Origin: Rhodocyclaceae bacterium
GTDB taxonomy: Bacteria > Pseudomonadota > Gammaproteobacteria > Burkholderiales > Rhodocyclaceae
DNA length: 64,000 bases
NCBI GenBank assembly: GCA_018262775.1
Contig: JADFDU010000001.1
Location: 33,769-97,768, forward strand
Direction of reading: 5' to 3'
Shown: positions 55,260-64,000 of the stretch, piece after piece
Layout: each line of letters starts with the position of its first letter
How positions within the stretch are numbered: the first letter of the stretch is position 1
The notes under the pieces: generated by a model
What the model saw: only the letters and a program-made list of their open reading frames with translations
Told to the model about the DNA's origin: nothing
Databases searched by the model: none
Position numbers and translations under genes: made by a program

Positions 55260-56242
55260 ATGCTTTCCGGATAGCCGAACAGCCCTGGAGCGCCGCCGGT
55301 GTGCACGAACAGCAGGGATTGCTCCTTGCCGAAACGGCCACTGCGTGCCAGTGCGATGAAACCGGCGAACGCTTTGCCGGTGTAGACGGGGTCCAGCACC
55401 AGCCCCTCGTGGCGCGCCGCCAGCGTCAGTGCTTCACGCATCGCCGCCGTCGGCCGGGCATAACCGGGGCCAACAAAGTCATCCAGTACATACACGTGGG
55501 CAGCCGGGTTCGCATTGCTTCGTCCGAGCAGGTGCAGCGCTTCACACGCCTGGCGTGTCGCCAGCGCTTCCTGCTCGCGGCGATCGCCCTCAACGGCAAT
55601 CCCCGTAACCGAAGCACCGCTGAGCATGAGCATTCCGGCCACTAGCCCACCCTGCGTCCCGCCGCTACCGGTTGCCACAACAATCGATTCGAAAAGCAGG
55701 TCTAGTTCCTCGGACTGAGAAAGTATTTCTGCGGCGCAAGCGGCATAGCCGAGATTCCCCAGGCCGCAGCTGCCGCCGACGGGAATGCAGTAAGGTCGGC
55801 GGCCCTCGCTGCGCAATGCATCGGCGCGCGCCACCATAAGTGCCTCACGGCTTTCAGGCGGCTCGACGACATGAATACGTGCCCCGAACAGCCGGTCGAG
55901 CAGAATGTTGCCATTGTTCAGGTAGGCTTCAGTAGCGTGACTGCTTTGGCGCAGGATCAGTTCGCAGTCGATTCCAAGCCGGGCGCAGGCAGCGGCCGTC
56001 TGCCGGGCGTGATTCGACTGCAGGGCACCGACGGTGAGCACCACATCGGCGTCCTGCGCCACGGCATCACCGAGAAGGAATTCCAGCTTGCGCAGCTTGT
56101 TGCCGCCTAGGCCGAGCCCGGTGCAGTCGTCGCGCTTGACATAGAGTTGAGGACCGCCGAGATGCGCCGACAGGCGCGGCAGCGGCTCGATTGGCGTGGG
56201 CAACCGGGCCAGCGCAAGACGAGGAAAACGGGACAGATCCAT
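55256..56242 (-). CDS. D-cysteine desulfhydrase/ACC deaminase-family PLP enzyme
   Basis: LYVKRDDCTGLGLGGNKLRKLEFLL, ATGSGGTQGGLVAG, FVHTGGAPGLFGY. Confidence 0.92.
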   Translation of the reverse strand: MDLSRFPRLALARLPTPIEPLPRLSAHLGGPQLYVKRDDCTGLGLGGNKLRKLEFLLGDAVAQDADVVLTVGALQSNHARQTAAACARLGIDCELILRQSSHATEAYLNNGNILLDRLFGARIHVVEPPESREALMVARADALRSEGRRPYCIPVGGSCGLGNLGYAACAAEILSQSEELDLLFESIVVATGSGGTQGGLVAGMLMLSGASVTGIAVEGDRREQEALATRQACEALHLLGRSNANPAAHVYVLDDFVGPGYARPTAAMREALTLAARHEGLVLDPVYTGKAFAGFIALARSGRFGKEQSLLFVHTGGAPGLFGYPESI

Positions 56243-56314
56243 GCGTCCAGCTTAGCAGCCGGCCGCAAAACGACAAAGCCCGCCGAAGCGGGCTTTGTCA
56301 TGGAGCGTATGAGC

Positions 56315-56707
56315 TTACTCGGCAGCGGCGGAGGCTCCCACGGACTGCTCCGACCGATCCACCAGCTCGACCAATGCCATTGGCGCATTGTCACCTTGGC
56401 GGAATCCAAACTTCAGGATGCGCAGATAGCCCCCATTACGGTTGGCAAAGCGCGGGCCGAGTTCCTCAAACAGCTTGGTGACGATGTCACGGTCGCGCAG
56501 GCGATTGAAGGCCAGGCGGCGGTTGGCGAGCGAGGGCTTCTTGCCGAGCGTGATCATGGGCTCGACGACGCGGCGCAATTCCTTGGCCTTGGGCAGCGTG
56601 GTTTTGATCGCCTCATGCAGCAGCAGTGAGTTGGTCATATTACGCAGCATGGCCAGACGATGGCTGCTGGTGCGGTTGAGTTTGCGAAGGCCGTGACGGT
56701 GGCGCAT
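56315..56707 (-). CDS. rplQ: Ribosomal protein bL17
   Basis: [24 protein letters not shown]. Confidence 0.98.
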   Translation of the reverse strand: MRHRHGLRKLNRTSSHRLAMLRNMTNSLLLHEAIKTTLPKAKELRRVVEPMITLGKKPSLANRRLAFNRLRDRDIVTKLFEELGPRFANRNGGYLRILKFGFRQGDNAPMALVELVDRSEQSVGASAAAE

Positions 56708-56740
56708 TTGTATTACCTCTTGTTCTGTCCGCTGCCGTGG

Positions 56741-57721
56741 TTACGACAGTTTTTCCAGGCCCAGCGGGGGCCAGTTCTCGAGCTTCATGCCCAACGTGAG
56801 ACCGCGGGAGGCCAACACTTCCTTGATCTCGTTGAGCGACTTGCGGCCGAGATTCGGCGTCTTCAGCAGCTCCGTCTCGGTGCGCTGGATCAGGTCGCCG
56901 ATGTAGTAAATGTTCTCGGCCTTGAGGCAATTGGCCGAGCGCACCGTCAATTCGAGATCGTCCACCGGGCGCAGCAAAATCGGATCGACCTGGCTGGGGC
57001 GCGGGGTCTCGACGGCGATCGGCGTGCCTTCGAGGTCGGCAAAGACGGAAAGTTGCTCCATCAGCACGCGGGCCGCATAGCGAATGGCCTCCTCCGGCTC
57101 AATGGCGCCGTTGGTCTCGATGTCAATGATCAGCTTGTCTAGATCGGTACGCTGTTCGACACGTGCGGATTCAACCGTGTAGGCGACGCGGCGGACCGGG
57201 CTGAACGATGCATCGATGACGATGCGGCCGATACCCTTGGTCTCACCGTCGCTGGGGCGGGTGTTCGCCGGCACATAGCCCAGACCGCTCTCGACCTTGA
57301 TCTGCATTTCCAGCTTGCCGCCGGGGGCGACATGCGCAATGACATGATCAGGGTTGATGATCTCGATATCATGACCGACTTCGATGTCACCGGCGGTGAC
57401 GACGCCTTCGCCCGACTTGCTCAGCGTAAGCACAGCCTCGCCGCGGCCATGCAGCTTGAGCACGACACCCTTCAGGTTGAGCATCAGGTCAACAACATCT
57501 TCGCGCACGCCATCCAGTGTGGAGTACTCATGCAGTACGCCTTCAATATTGACCTCGGTCGGCGCGGCGCCGGGCATCGAGGACAGCAGGATGCGGCGCA
57601 GGGCATTGCCGAGCGTATGGCCGTAACCGCGCTCGAATGGTTCCATGACGACGCGGGCATGCACCGGGGAGAGGGTTTGCACATCAATAATGCGCGGTTT
57701 CAGAAGTGAATTCGCTTGCAT
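56741..57721 (-). CDS. rpoA: RNA polymerase alpha subunit
   Basis: [25 protein letters not shown]; alpha-CTD. Confidence 0.99.
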   Translation of the reverse strand: MQANSLLKPRIIDVQTLSPVHARVVMEPFERGYGHTLGNALRRILLSSMPGAAPTEVNIEGVLHEYSTLDGVREDVVDLMLNLKGVVLKLHGRGEAVLTLSKSGEGVVTAGDIEVGHDIEIINPDHVIAHVAPGGKLEMQIKVESGLGYVPANTRPSDGETKGIGRIVIDASFSPVRRVAYTVESARVEQRTDLDKLIIDIETNGAIEPEEAIRYAARVLMEQLSVFADLEGTPIAVETPRPSQVDPILLRPVDDLELTVRSANCLKAENIYYIGDLIQRTETELLKTPNLGRKSLNEIKEVLASRGLTLGMKLENWPPLGLEKLS

Positions 57722-57761
57722 CTGGTTCCCTTCAGATTCGTTGCGTCAGCGAGACGTCGGG

Positions 57762-58391
57762 TTAGCGCGAATACAATTCAACGACGAGACTTTCATTGAT
57801 CGTCGCCGGAAGCTCGGTACGTGCCGGATAGGCCTTGAACACACCCTTGCCGGCCTTGGCATCGACCTCGATCCACTCCGGGAAGCCGCGCGACTCGGCA
57901 GCATCCAGCGCAGCTTTGACGCGCAGATGGCCACGCGTTTTTTCGACCAACTCGACTGTGTCGCCGGGACGCACATCGTAGGAGGGGATGTTCACACGCC
58001 GGCCGTTGACCAGCACGCCGTTGTGGCGCACCAACTGGCGCGCTTCGGCACGCGAGACACCAAAGCCCATACGGTAGGCAACGGTATCCAGACGGCTTTC
58101 CAGCAGCTGCAGCAGATTCTCGCCGGTCTGCCCCCTGCGGCGATCGGCTTCGGCGTAGATTTTGCGAAACTGGCGCTCGAGCACCCCGTAGGTGCGGCGA
58201 ATTTTTTGCTTCTCACGCAGTTGCACGCCGTAGCCGGACAGGCGCTGACCGGATTTCTGGCCATGCTGGCCAGGGGCATAGGAACGGCGCTCAATCGCAC
58301 ATTTGTCGGTGAAGCACTTTTCGCCTTTCAGGAAGAGCTTCTCGCCTTCCCGGCGGCATTGACGGCATTTGGCATCTAGATTGCGGGCCAC
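57762..58391 (-). CDS. rpsD: Ribosomal protein uS4
   Basis: [27 protein letters not shown]4 domain. Confidence 0.98.
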   Translation of the reverse strand: MARNLDAKCRQCRREGEKLFLKGEKCFTDKCAIERRSYAPGQHGQKSGQRLSGYGVQLREKQKIRRTYGVLERQFRKIYAEADRRRGQTGENLLQLLESRLDTVAYRMGFGVSRAEARQLVRHNGVLVNGRRVNIPSYDVRPGDTVELVEKTRGHLRVKAALDAAESRGFPEWIEVDAKAGKGVFKAYPARTELPATINESLVVELYSR

Positions 58392-58418
58392 AGTTCAACT
58401 CCTGATGTTCGCGGGTTC

Positions 58419-58814
58419 TCAGACGCGACGTTTTTTCGGCGGGCGGCAGCCGTTATGGGGAATCGGCGTGATGTCGGTGATACTTGTGATCTTCATGCCG
58501 ATGGCGTTGAGTGCGCGAACTGCAGACTCACGTCCTGGGCCGGGACCCGTAATGCGCACTTCCAGATTTTTCACGCCGCACTCCTGTGCCGCTTTGCCGG
58601 CATGCTCGGCAGCCACCTGGGCGGCAAACGGCGTGCTCTTGCGCGAGCCCTTGAAGCCGGCGCCGCCCGAAGTGGCCCAGGACAGGGCATTGCCCTGGCG
58701 GTCGGTGATCGTGATGATCGTATTGTTGAAGGACGCGTGAACGTGGGCAATGCCCTCGGCAACGTTCTTCTTGACTTTCTTGCGCGCCTTGGTGGAGGCG
58801 GATTTTGTAACCAT
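58419..58814 (-). CDS. rpsK: Ribosomal protein uS11
   Basis: [21 protein letters not shown]...[11 protein letters not shown]. Confidence 0.99.
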   Translation of the reverse strand: MVTKSASTKARKKVKKNVAEGIAHVHASFNNTIITITDRQGNALSWATSGGAGFKGSRKSTPFAAQVAAEHAGKAAQECGVKNLEVRITGPGPGRESAVRALNAIGMKITSITDITPIPHNGCRPPKKRRV

Positions 58815-58825
58815 CTGTCAGTCCC

Positions 58826-59188
58826 TTACTTCGTCATGCGGATCGCCTTGCGCGGACCCTTGCGCGTGCGAGCGTTAGTGCGCGTGCGCTGGCCGCGACA
58901 GGGCAGACCCTTGCGGTGGCGCACGCCGCGATAGCTGCCAAGGTCCATCAGGCGCTTGATGCTCATGGTCACTTCGCGGCGCAGGTCGCCTTCGATCGTG
59001 AACCTGCCGACTTCCTCGCGCAATTTGTCCATCTGCGTGTCGGTCAGATCCTTGACCTTCGTCGCGTGCACGATGCCGGCGGCGCTGCAAATCTTCTGCG
59101 CGCGCGTACGGCCAATACCGTAGATCGCTGTCAGCGCGATGGCGGTGTGTTGATGGTTGGGAATGTTTACCCCTGCTATACGGGCCAT
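58826..59188 (-). CDS. rpsM: Ribosomal protein uS13
   Basis: [30 protein letters not shown]. Confidence 0.99.
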   Translation of the reverse strand: MARIAGVNIPNHQHTAIALTAIYGIGRTRAQKICSAAGIVHATKVKDLTDTQMDKLREEVGRFTIEGDLRREVTMSIKRLMDLGSYRGVRHRKGLPCRGQRTRTNARTRKGPRKAIRMTK

Positions 59189-59254
59189 AAGCGTAGACCT
59201 TTCGTCACCCCGAAAAAGCGAAACCGTTGATTATATCTAAACCGTCCTGCCTGA

Positions 59255-59368
59255 TCAACCTTGGCGCTGCTTATGGCGGGGATCCGTACAAATGATACGA
59301 ACCACACCCTTGCGGCGGATGACCTTGCAGTGGCGGCACAATTTCTTGACCGATGCGAGAACTTTCAT
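59255..59368 (-). CDS. rpmJ: Ribosomal protein bL36
   Basis: Hand translation [37 protein letters not shown] (absent from supplied ORF track). Confidence 0.97.
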   Translation of the reverse strand: MKVLASVKKLCRHCKVIRRKGVVRIICTDPRHKQRQG

Positions 59369-59389
59369 AGTTGTCTCCGTAGTACTTCC

Positions 59390-59607
59390 TTACTTGGCGC
59401 GGAAGGTGATGCGGCCATTGGTCAGATCATACGGCGTCAGTAGTACCGTCACCTTGTCGCCCAGCAGGATGCGGTATAGTGCATTCGTATTCTGCCCGAT
59501 ATAACTGCATGAATCACATGGCCGTTTTCGAGTTTCACCTTGAAGGTTGCGTTGGGTAAATTTTCCACAACCTCACCCTGCATCTCGATGGCGTCTTCCT
59601 TGGTCAT
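59390..59607 (-). pseudogene. infA: Translation initiation factor IF-1 with apparent 1-nt deletion (frameshift)
   Basis: Frame 1: [52 protein letters not shown]; the remainder [28 protein letters not shown] is in another frame; span is 218 nt. Confidence 0.85.
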
Positions 59608-59616
59608 GCGCCCTAT

Positions 59617-60942
59617 CTATCTGCTGGGAATTCCGGCCCCCTTGAAATTGGCTTTCTTCAGCAGACTCTCATATTGATGCGACATGATGTAGGCCTGTAC
59701 CTGCGACATGAAGTCCATGGTCACAACGACGATGATTAGCAGACTGGTGCCACCGAAGTAGAACGGCACATTCCACTTCAGAATAAGGAATTCCGGCAAC
59801 AGACAGACAAGCGTCACGTAAATCGCACCGGCCAGCGTGAGGCGCATCAGAATTTTGTCGACATAGCGGGCCGTCTGGTCACCCGGTCGGATACCCGGCA
59901 CAAACGCACCGCTTTTCTTCAGGTTATCCGCCGTCTCCTTCGAGTTGAAGACCAGCGCAGTATAGAAAAAGCAGAAAAAAACAATCGCCCCAGCGTACAG
60001 CATGACGTAAATCGGCTGGCCGGGCGAAAGCGTCGCGGCTATATCCTTCAGCCAGAACATACCCTCGCTTGAGCCAAACCAGCCAGCCACGGTAGCGGGA
60101 AAGAGAATGATCGACGAGGCAAAGATCGGCGGAATGACGCCCGACATATTCAACTTCAGCGGCAGGTGCGAACTCTGTCCGCCATAAACTTTATTGCCGA
60201 CCTGACGTTTGGCATAGTTCACCAAAATCTTGCGCTGACCGCGTTCGACGAAAACGACGAAGCCCGTCACAAGGAACACCAGGGCAAGAATGAAGATTGC
60301 CGTTAGTGCGTGCATGGCACCGGTGCGTACCAGTTCAAGCAGGCCACCAATGGCATTGGGCAGGCCCGCAATGATACCGGCGAAAATAATGATGGAAATG
60401 CCGTTGCCCAGACCACGTTCGGTGATCTGCTCACCCAGCCACATGAGAAACATGGTCCCCGTCAGCAACGTTGTCACGCAGGTGAGCCGGAACAGGATGC
60501 CGGGATCCGGAACTAGACCTGCCTGCGACTCCATCGCGATAGCAATGCCGAGGCCCTGAACCAGGGCCAGACCTACCGTGCCGTAGCGGGTATATTGCGT
60601 GATCTTGCGTCGGCCGGCTTCACCTTCTTTTTTCAGCGCCTCCAGCGTAGGCACCGCCACCGTCATCAGTTGCATGATGATGGAGGCTGAGATGTAGGGC
60701 ATGATCCCTAGGGCGAAGATCGTGAAGCGTGACAAAGCGCCGCCAGAGAACAGGTTGAATATGCCAAGTATCCCCCCCTGCTGACCTTGGAATAGTTCCG
60801 CCAGTCTTACCGGATCGATGCCCGGCACGGGAATGTGCGTACCGATACGGTAGACGATCAAAGCGCCGAGCAGGAACAGCAGCCGGCGTTTCAGATCGCC
60901 GAACTTTCCGGTCTTACCTAGCGCTGCGGATTCTTTGGCCAA
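59617..60942 (-). CDS. secY: Preprotein translocase subunit SecY
   Basis: [26 protein letters not shown], spc operon position. Confidence 0.99.
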   Translation of the reverse strand: MAKESAALGKTGKFGDLKRRLLFLLGALIVYRIGTHIPVPGIDPVRLAELFQGQQGGILGIFNLFSGGALSRFTIFALGIMPYISASIIMQLMTVAVPTLEALKKEGEAGRRKITQYTRYGTVGLALVQGLGIAIAMESQAGLVPDPGILFRLTCVTTLLTGTMFLMWLGEQITERGLGNGISIIIFAGIIAGLPNAIGGLLELVRTGAMHALTAIFILALVFLVTGFVVFVERGQRKILVNYAKRQVGNKVYGGQSSHLPLKLNMSGVIPPIFASSIILFPATVAGWFGSSEGMFWLKDIAATLSPGQPIYVMLYAGAIVFFCFFYTALVFNSKETADNLKKSGAFVPGIRPGDQTARYVDKILMRLTLAGAIYVTLVCLLPEFLILKWNVPFYFGGTSLLIIVVVTMDFMSQVQAYIMSHQYESLLKKANFKGAGIPSR

Positions 60943-60954
60943 GTCGATTCTCGA

Positions 60955-61392
60955 TTATTCCGCTGCGACACTACCACCGGCGGCTTCGATGGCCGCCTTG
61001 GCACCTTTGGTCGCACCGACGCCCTTCAGGATGACATTCTTGGTTAACTTTCCCGACAGAATGACCTTGGCTGAAAGTGCATCGCCTGGCACCACACCAG
61101 CCTGCTGGAGTACCAGCAGATCAACCTCCACGACCGGCAGTTTCTCCAGATCGGACAAGCGCACCTCGATATTGCGCGCGTGCGTCAACGAAACAAAGCC
61201 GCGTTTGGGCAGGCGGCGTTGCAGTGGCATCTGGCCACCTTCAAAGCCAACCTTGTGAAAACCGCCTGCGCGGGACGTCTGACCCTTGTGGCCACGGCCT
61301 GCCGTTTTACCGAGACCGCTACCAATACCGCGTCCGACGCGGCGCTTGGCATGCTTGGCGCCAGCTGCAGGCTTGAGATTGTTCAGTTCCAT
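60955..61392 (-). CDS. rplO: Ribosomal protein uL15
   Basis: [38 protein letters not shown]. Confidence 0.99.
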   Translation of the reverse strand: MELNNLKPAAGAKHAKRRVGRGIGSGLGKTAGRGHKGQTSRAGGFHKVGFEGGQMPLQRRLPKRGFVSLTHARNIEVRLSDLEKLPVVEVDLLVLQQAGVVPGDALSAKVILSGKLTKNVILKGVGATKGAKAAIEAAGGSVAAE

Positions 61393-61575
61393 TCAGGCCT
61401 CCCACTTTAAGAGGTACGCAACCTTGTTGATCATGCCGCGCACAGCAGGCGTATCCACCAGTTCGACCGTATGATTACGACGCTTCAGCCCGAGGCCTCG
61501 TACTGTGGCGCGGTGATCCTGCTTGGTGCCCATCAGGCCTTTCACCAAGGTGACTTTGACTTTCTTCTCGGCCAT
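61393..61575 (-). CDS. rpmD: Ribosomal protein uL30
   Basis: [46 protein letters not shown]. Confidence 0.98.
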   Translation of the reverse strand: MAEKKVKVTLVKGLMGTKQDHRATVRGLGLKRRNHTVELVDTPAVRGMINKVAYLLKWEA

Positions 61576-61578
61576 GGC

Positions 61579-62103
61579 TTACCCCTGAATCTCTTCGAGA
61601 GTCTTGCCGCGCTTGGCTGCCACTTCCGCCGGCGTATTCATCTTGGTCAAGCCGTTGAGCGTCGCGCGCACCACGTTGTACGGATTGGTCGAACCTAGGC
61701 ATTTGGCCAGCACGTCAGTTACGCCCATCACTTCGAAAACGGCGCGCATCGGTCCGCCGGCAATGATGCCGGTACCGGCGGAGGCTGGCTGCATCAGCAC
61801 ACGCGAAGCGCCATGCTCACCAATCACGGCATGCTGCAGCGTGCCTTTCTTGAGAGATATCTTGACCATCTTGCGACGCGCCTCTTCCATGGCTTTCTGC
61901 ACGGCCACGGGCACTTCACGCGACTTGCCCTTGCCCATGCCGATACCTCCGTCACCATCACCCACCACGGTGAGCGCGGCGAAACCGAGTATGCGGCCGC
62001 CTTTCACCACTTTGGTAACGCGATTGATGGAAACCATCTTTTCGCGCAGGCCATCATCACGCTCTTCGGATGCCTGCGGTTTTCTCGTCTGCGGTTTTGC
62101 CAT
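61579..62103 (-). CDS. rpsE: Ribosomal protein uS5
   Basis: [47 protein letters not shown]. Confidence 0.99.
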   Translation of the reverse strand: MAKPQTRKPQASEERDDGLREKMVSINRVTKVVKGGRILGFAALTVVGDGDGGIGMGKGKSREVPVAVQKAMEEARRKMVKISLKKGTLQHAVIGEHGASRVLMQPASAGTGIIAGGPMRAVFEVMGVTDVLAKCLGSTNPYNVVRATLNGLTKMNTPAEVAAKRGKTLEEIQG

Positions 62104-62115
62104 TGCTAACCTCGC

Positions 62116-62469
62116 TTAAAACTTGAGCCCGCCTTCACGCGCGGCATCGGCCAGCGCCTTGACGCGACCGTGGTACATGAATCCGGAACGGTCAAAGGCC
62201 ACCGTCTCGACGCCAGCTGCCTTGGCGCGTTCGGCGATCAGCTTGCCGACCAGAGTCGCCGCCTTGACGTTTCCGCCACTAAGTGCTTGCTTGCGAACGC
62301 TTTCTTCGACCGTAGAAGCGGCAGCCAGCACCTTTGCGCCCTGGCCATCGATGATCTGAGCATAGATGTGGCTGTTGGAGCGATGCACGCAAAGGCGCAT
62401 CACTTTGAGTTCGGCAATCTTGGCCCGGGTTTTGCGAGCCCTGCGCAAACGTGTCTGTTTTTTGTCCAT
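62116..62469 (-). CDS. rplR: Ribosomal protein uL18
   Basis: [29 protein letters not shown]. Confidence 0.99.
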   Translation of the reverse strand: MDKKQTRLRRARKTRAKIAELKVMRLCVHRSNSHIYAQIIDGQGAKVLAAASTVEESVRKQALSGGNVKAATLVGKLIAERAKAAGVETVAFDRSGFMYHGRVKALADAAREGGLKF

Positions 62470-62479
62470 TGCGGTACCC

Positions 62480-63013
62480 TTACTTCTTCTTCGTTTCTTT
62501 CAGAACAATGACTTCGTTCGCGTAGCGAACGCCCTTGCCCTTGTAAGGCTCCGGCGGGCGATAGCCGCGCACTACAGCCGCCACCTGCCCCACGACCTGC
62601 CTGTCAATACCCTTGATGAGGATTTCCGTCTGCGTCGGGGTTTCTACCTTGATGCCCTCAGGCATTTCGTGCACGACCGGATGCGAAAAACCAAGTGCGA
62701 GATTAAGCTTAGTGCCCTGCGCTTGTGCGCGATAGCCGACACCGACCAGTGTCAGCTTCTTCTCGAATCCTTTGGTGACACCCGTTACCATATTCGCCAA
62801 AAGGGCACGCATCGTGCCCGACTGTGCGCCGCCATTCTCGGCACCCGCAACCGCCTTGCACTGTAGTTTGTCGCCTTCGCGCTCAATGCTCACGGAGGGG
62901 TGCACCACCTGCTTGAGCGTGCCCAGTGGCCCCTTGACGCTGATCTCACCTGCCGTCAGCGTGATGTCCACGCCCTTGGGCAGATCGACTGGATACTTTG
63001 CAATACGTGACAT
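62480..63013 (-). CDS. rplF: Ribosomal protein uL6
   Basis: [19 protein letters not shown]...[15 protein letters not shown]. Confidence 0.99.
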   Translation of the reverse strand: MSRIAKYPVDLPKGVDITLTAGEISVKGPLGTLKQVVHPSVSIEREGDKLQCKAVAGAENGGAQSGTMRALLANMVTGVTKGFEKKLTLVGVGYRAQAQGTKLNLALGFSHPVVHEMPEGIKVETPTQTEILIKGIDRQVVGQVAAVVRGYRPPEPYKGKGVRYANEVIVLKETKKK

Positions 63014-63023
63014 CGCTCTCTCC

Positions 63024-63419
63024 TTACGCCACGATGCACAGCACTTCGCCACCAACATTGGTAGCGCGGGCACGGCGGTCAGTCATGACACCCTTGGGTG
63101 TCGAAACAATGGCGATGCCCAGGCCATTCATCACGCGAGGCAGGTCGCCGGAACCTTTGTAGACACGCAGACCGGGGCGCGAGATTCTCTCGATACGCTC
63201 GATCACGGGACGGCCGGCATAGTACTTGAGGGCGATGTCCAACTGCGGCTTTCCTTCGGCATCACGCACGGCAAAATCATCAATATAGCCTTCATCCTTC
63301 AGCACAGCAGCTATGGCCACCTTCAGCCTGGAGGACGGCATGGCAACGGTATTTTTTTGGGCCATCTGCGCATTGCGAATGCGCGTCAGCATATCGGCGA
63401 CCGGATCAGTCATACTCAT
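63024..63419 (-). CDS. rpsH: Ribosomal protein uS8
   Basis: [18 protein letters not shown]. Confidence 0.99.
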   Translation of the reverse strand: MSMTDPVADMLTRIRNAQMAQKNTVAMPSSRLKVAIAAVLKDEGYIDDFAVRDAEGKPQLDIALKYYAGRPVIERIERISRPGLRVYKGSGDLPRVMNGLGIAIVSTPKGVMTDRRARATNVGGEVLCIVA

Positions 63420-63433
63420 TTCTCGATCTCCTC

Positions 63434-63739
63434 TTACCAGCTGGCCTTGATCATGCCGGGCACCTCGCCACGCATAGCCACTTCGCGTAATTTAAGGCGG
63501 CAAAGGCCGAACTTGCGGAAGTAGCCGCGCGGGCGACCGGTCAACTCACAGCGGTTACGCTGGCGCACCGGACTGGCATTGCGCGGTAGCTGCTGATACT
63601 TTAGGCGTGCATCCATGCGCTCCTCGTCGGAGAGCTTGAAATTGTTGATAATGGCGAGCAGTTCAGCGCGCTTGACAGCGTATTTGGCCACTGTTTTGGC
63701 GCGCTTGGCTTCGCGATTCTTAAGTGCAAGTTTCGCCAT
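63434..63739 (-). CDS. rpsN: Ribosomal protein uS14 (zinc-independent long form)
   Basis: [47 protein letters not shown]. Confidence 0.98.
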   Translation of the reverse strand: MAKLALKNREAKRAKTVAKYAVKRAELLAIINNFKLSDEERMDARLKYQQLPRNASPVRQRNRCELTGRPRGYFRKFGLCRLKLREVAMRGEVPGMIKASW

Positions 63740-63746
63740 GGTTCCC

Positions 63747-64000
63747 TCAGTTCTTGAAGGGGAATTTGAAGGCGGCGAGAAGCGCCTTGGCCTCTTCGTC
63801 GGTCTTCGCGGTTGTAGTAATGCTGATGTTCATGCCACGCAGGGCATCAATCTTGTCGTACTCGACTTCGGGAAAGATGATCTGCTCCTTGACGCCCAGG
63901 TTGTAGTTACCACGCCCATCAAAAGCCTTGCCCGAGATGCCGCGGAAGTCACGAATGCGCGGCAGGACGACGGTGACCAGGCGATCAAGAAACTCGTACA
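63747..64000 (-). CDS. rplE: Ribosomal protein uL5, partial (truncated by window edge)
   Basis: Minus-strand reading ends ...AFKFPFKN*; conserved position upstream of rpsN. Confidence 0.9.
   Translation of the reverse strand, partial: YEFLDRLVTVVLPRIRDFRGISGKAFDGRGNYNLGVKEQIIFPEVEYDKIDALRGMNISITTTAKTDEEAKALLAAFKFPFKN

Noticed and set aside
58865-58910. CGTGCG/GCGTGCG repeats in rpsM region as possible regulatory repeat
   Set aside because: Explained by Arg/Thr-rich coding sequence ([16 protein letters not shown]).
1-64000. CRISPR arrays, tRNA or rRNA genes, IS elements, phage genes
   Set aside because: None could be supported by reading; no regularly spaced repeat-spacer pattern, no transposase or integrase ORF recognised.

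Overview
The window is 64 kb of GC-rich proteobacterial chromosome, probably betaproteobacterial and Rhodocyclales-like (inferred from gene content and order; no search was run). From left to right it contains:
- an XRE/nucleotidyltransferase toxin-antitoxin-like pair
- a CcoI/FixI-like Cu P-type ATPase
- a two-subunit heme-copper oxidoreductase whose subunit I has a NOR-like HxxxE motif and whose subunit II has a full CuA site, next to ctaB
- an OsmC-family protein followed by a lipoyl-domain dihydrolipoamide dehydrogenase
- a FixLJ-like two-component system
- ubiA
- a type I restriction-modification operon followed closely by a HipA-like kinase and a DUF3037 gene
- recG, ridA, metY and a bactofilin
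- a flavoprotein/ThDP-enzyme pair
- a large fatty-acid beta-oxidation cluster with a TetR regulator
- a glutamate/aspartate-type ABC transporter
- a NYN/LOTUS protein and a vapBC-like pair
- a cysB/TSUP/cysI-cysH-cysD-cysN sulfate assimilation cluster
- the 3' half of the spc/alpha ribosomal protein operon

The strongest unexplained signals are:
- a dispersed bipartite motif YCGCCGT-N10-CTGACTTT, with about 10 copies in coding and intergenic DNA on both strands
- a 38-bp bipartite element, TGTYTACCTAG-N12-TGTCCCTGATTGATC, shared by the NOR-like/ctaB intergenic region and the histidine kinase promoter
- the NOR-like CuA heme-copper enzyme
- the OsmC plus lipoyl-Lpd pair
- the HipA-like/DUF3037 appendage on the RM operon
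- an apparent 1-nt frameshift in infA
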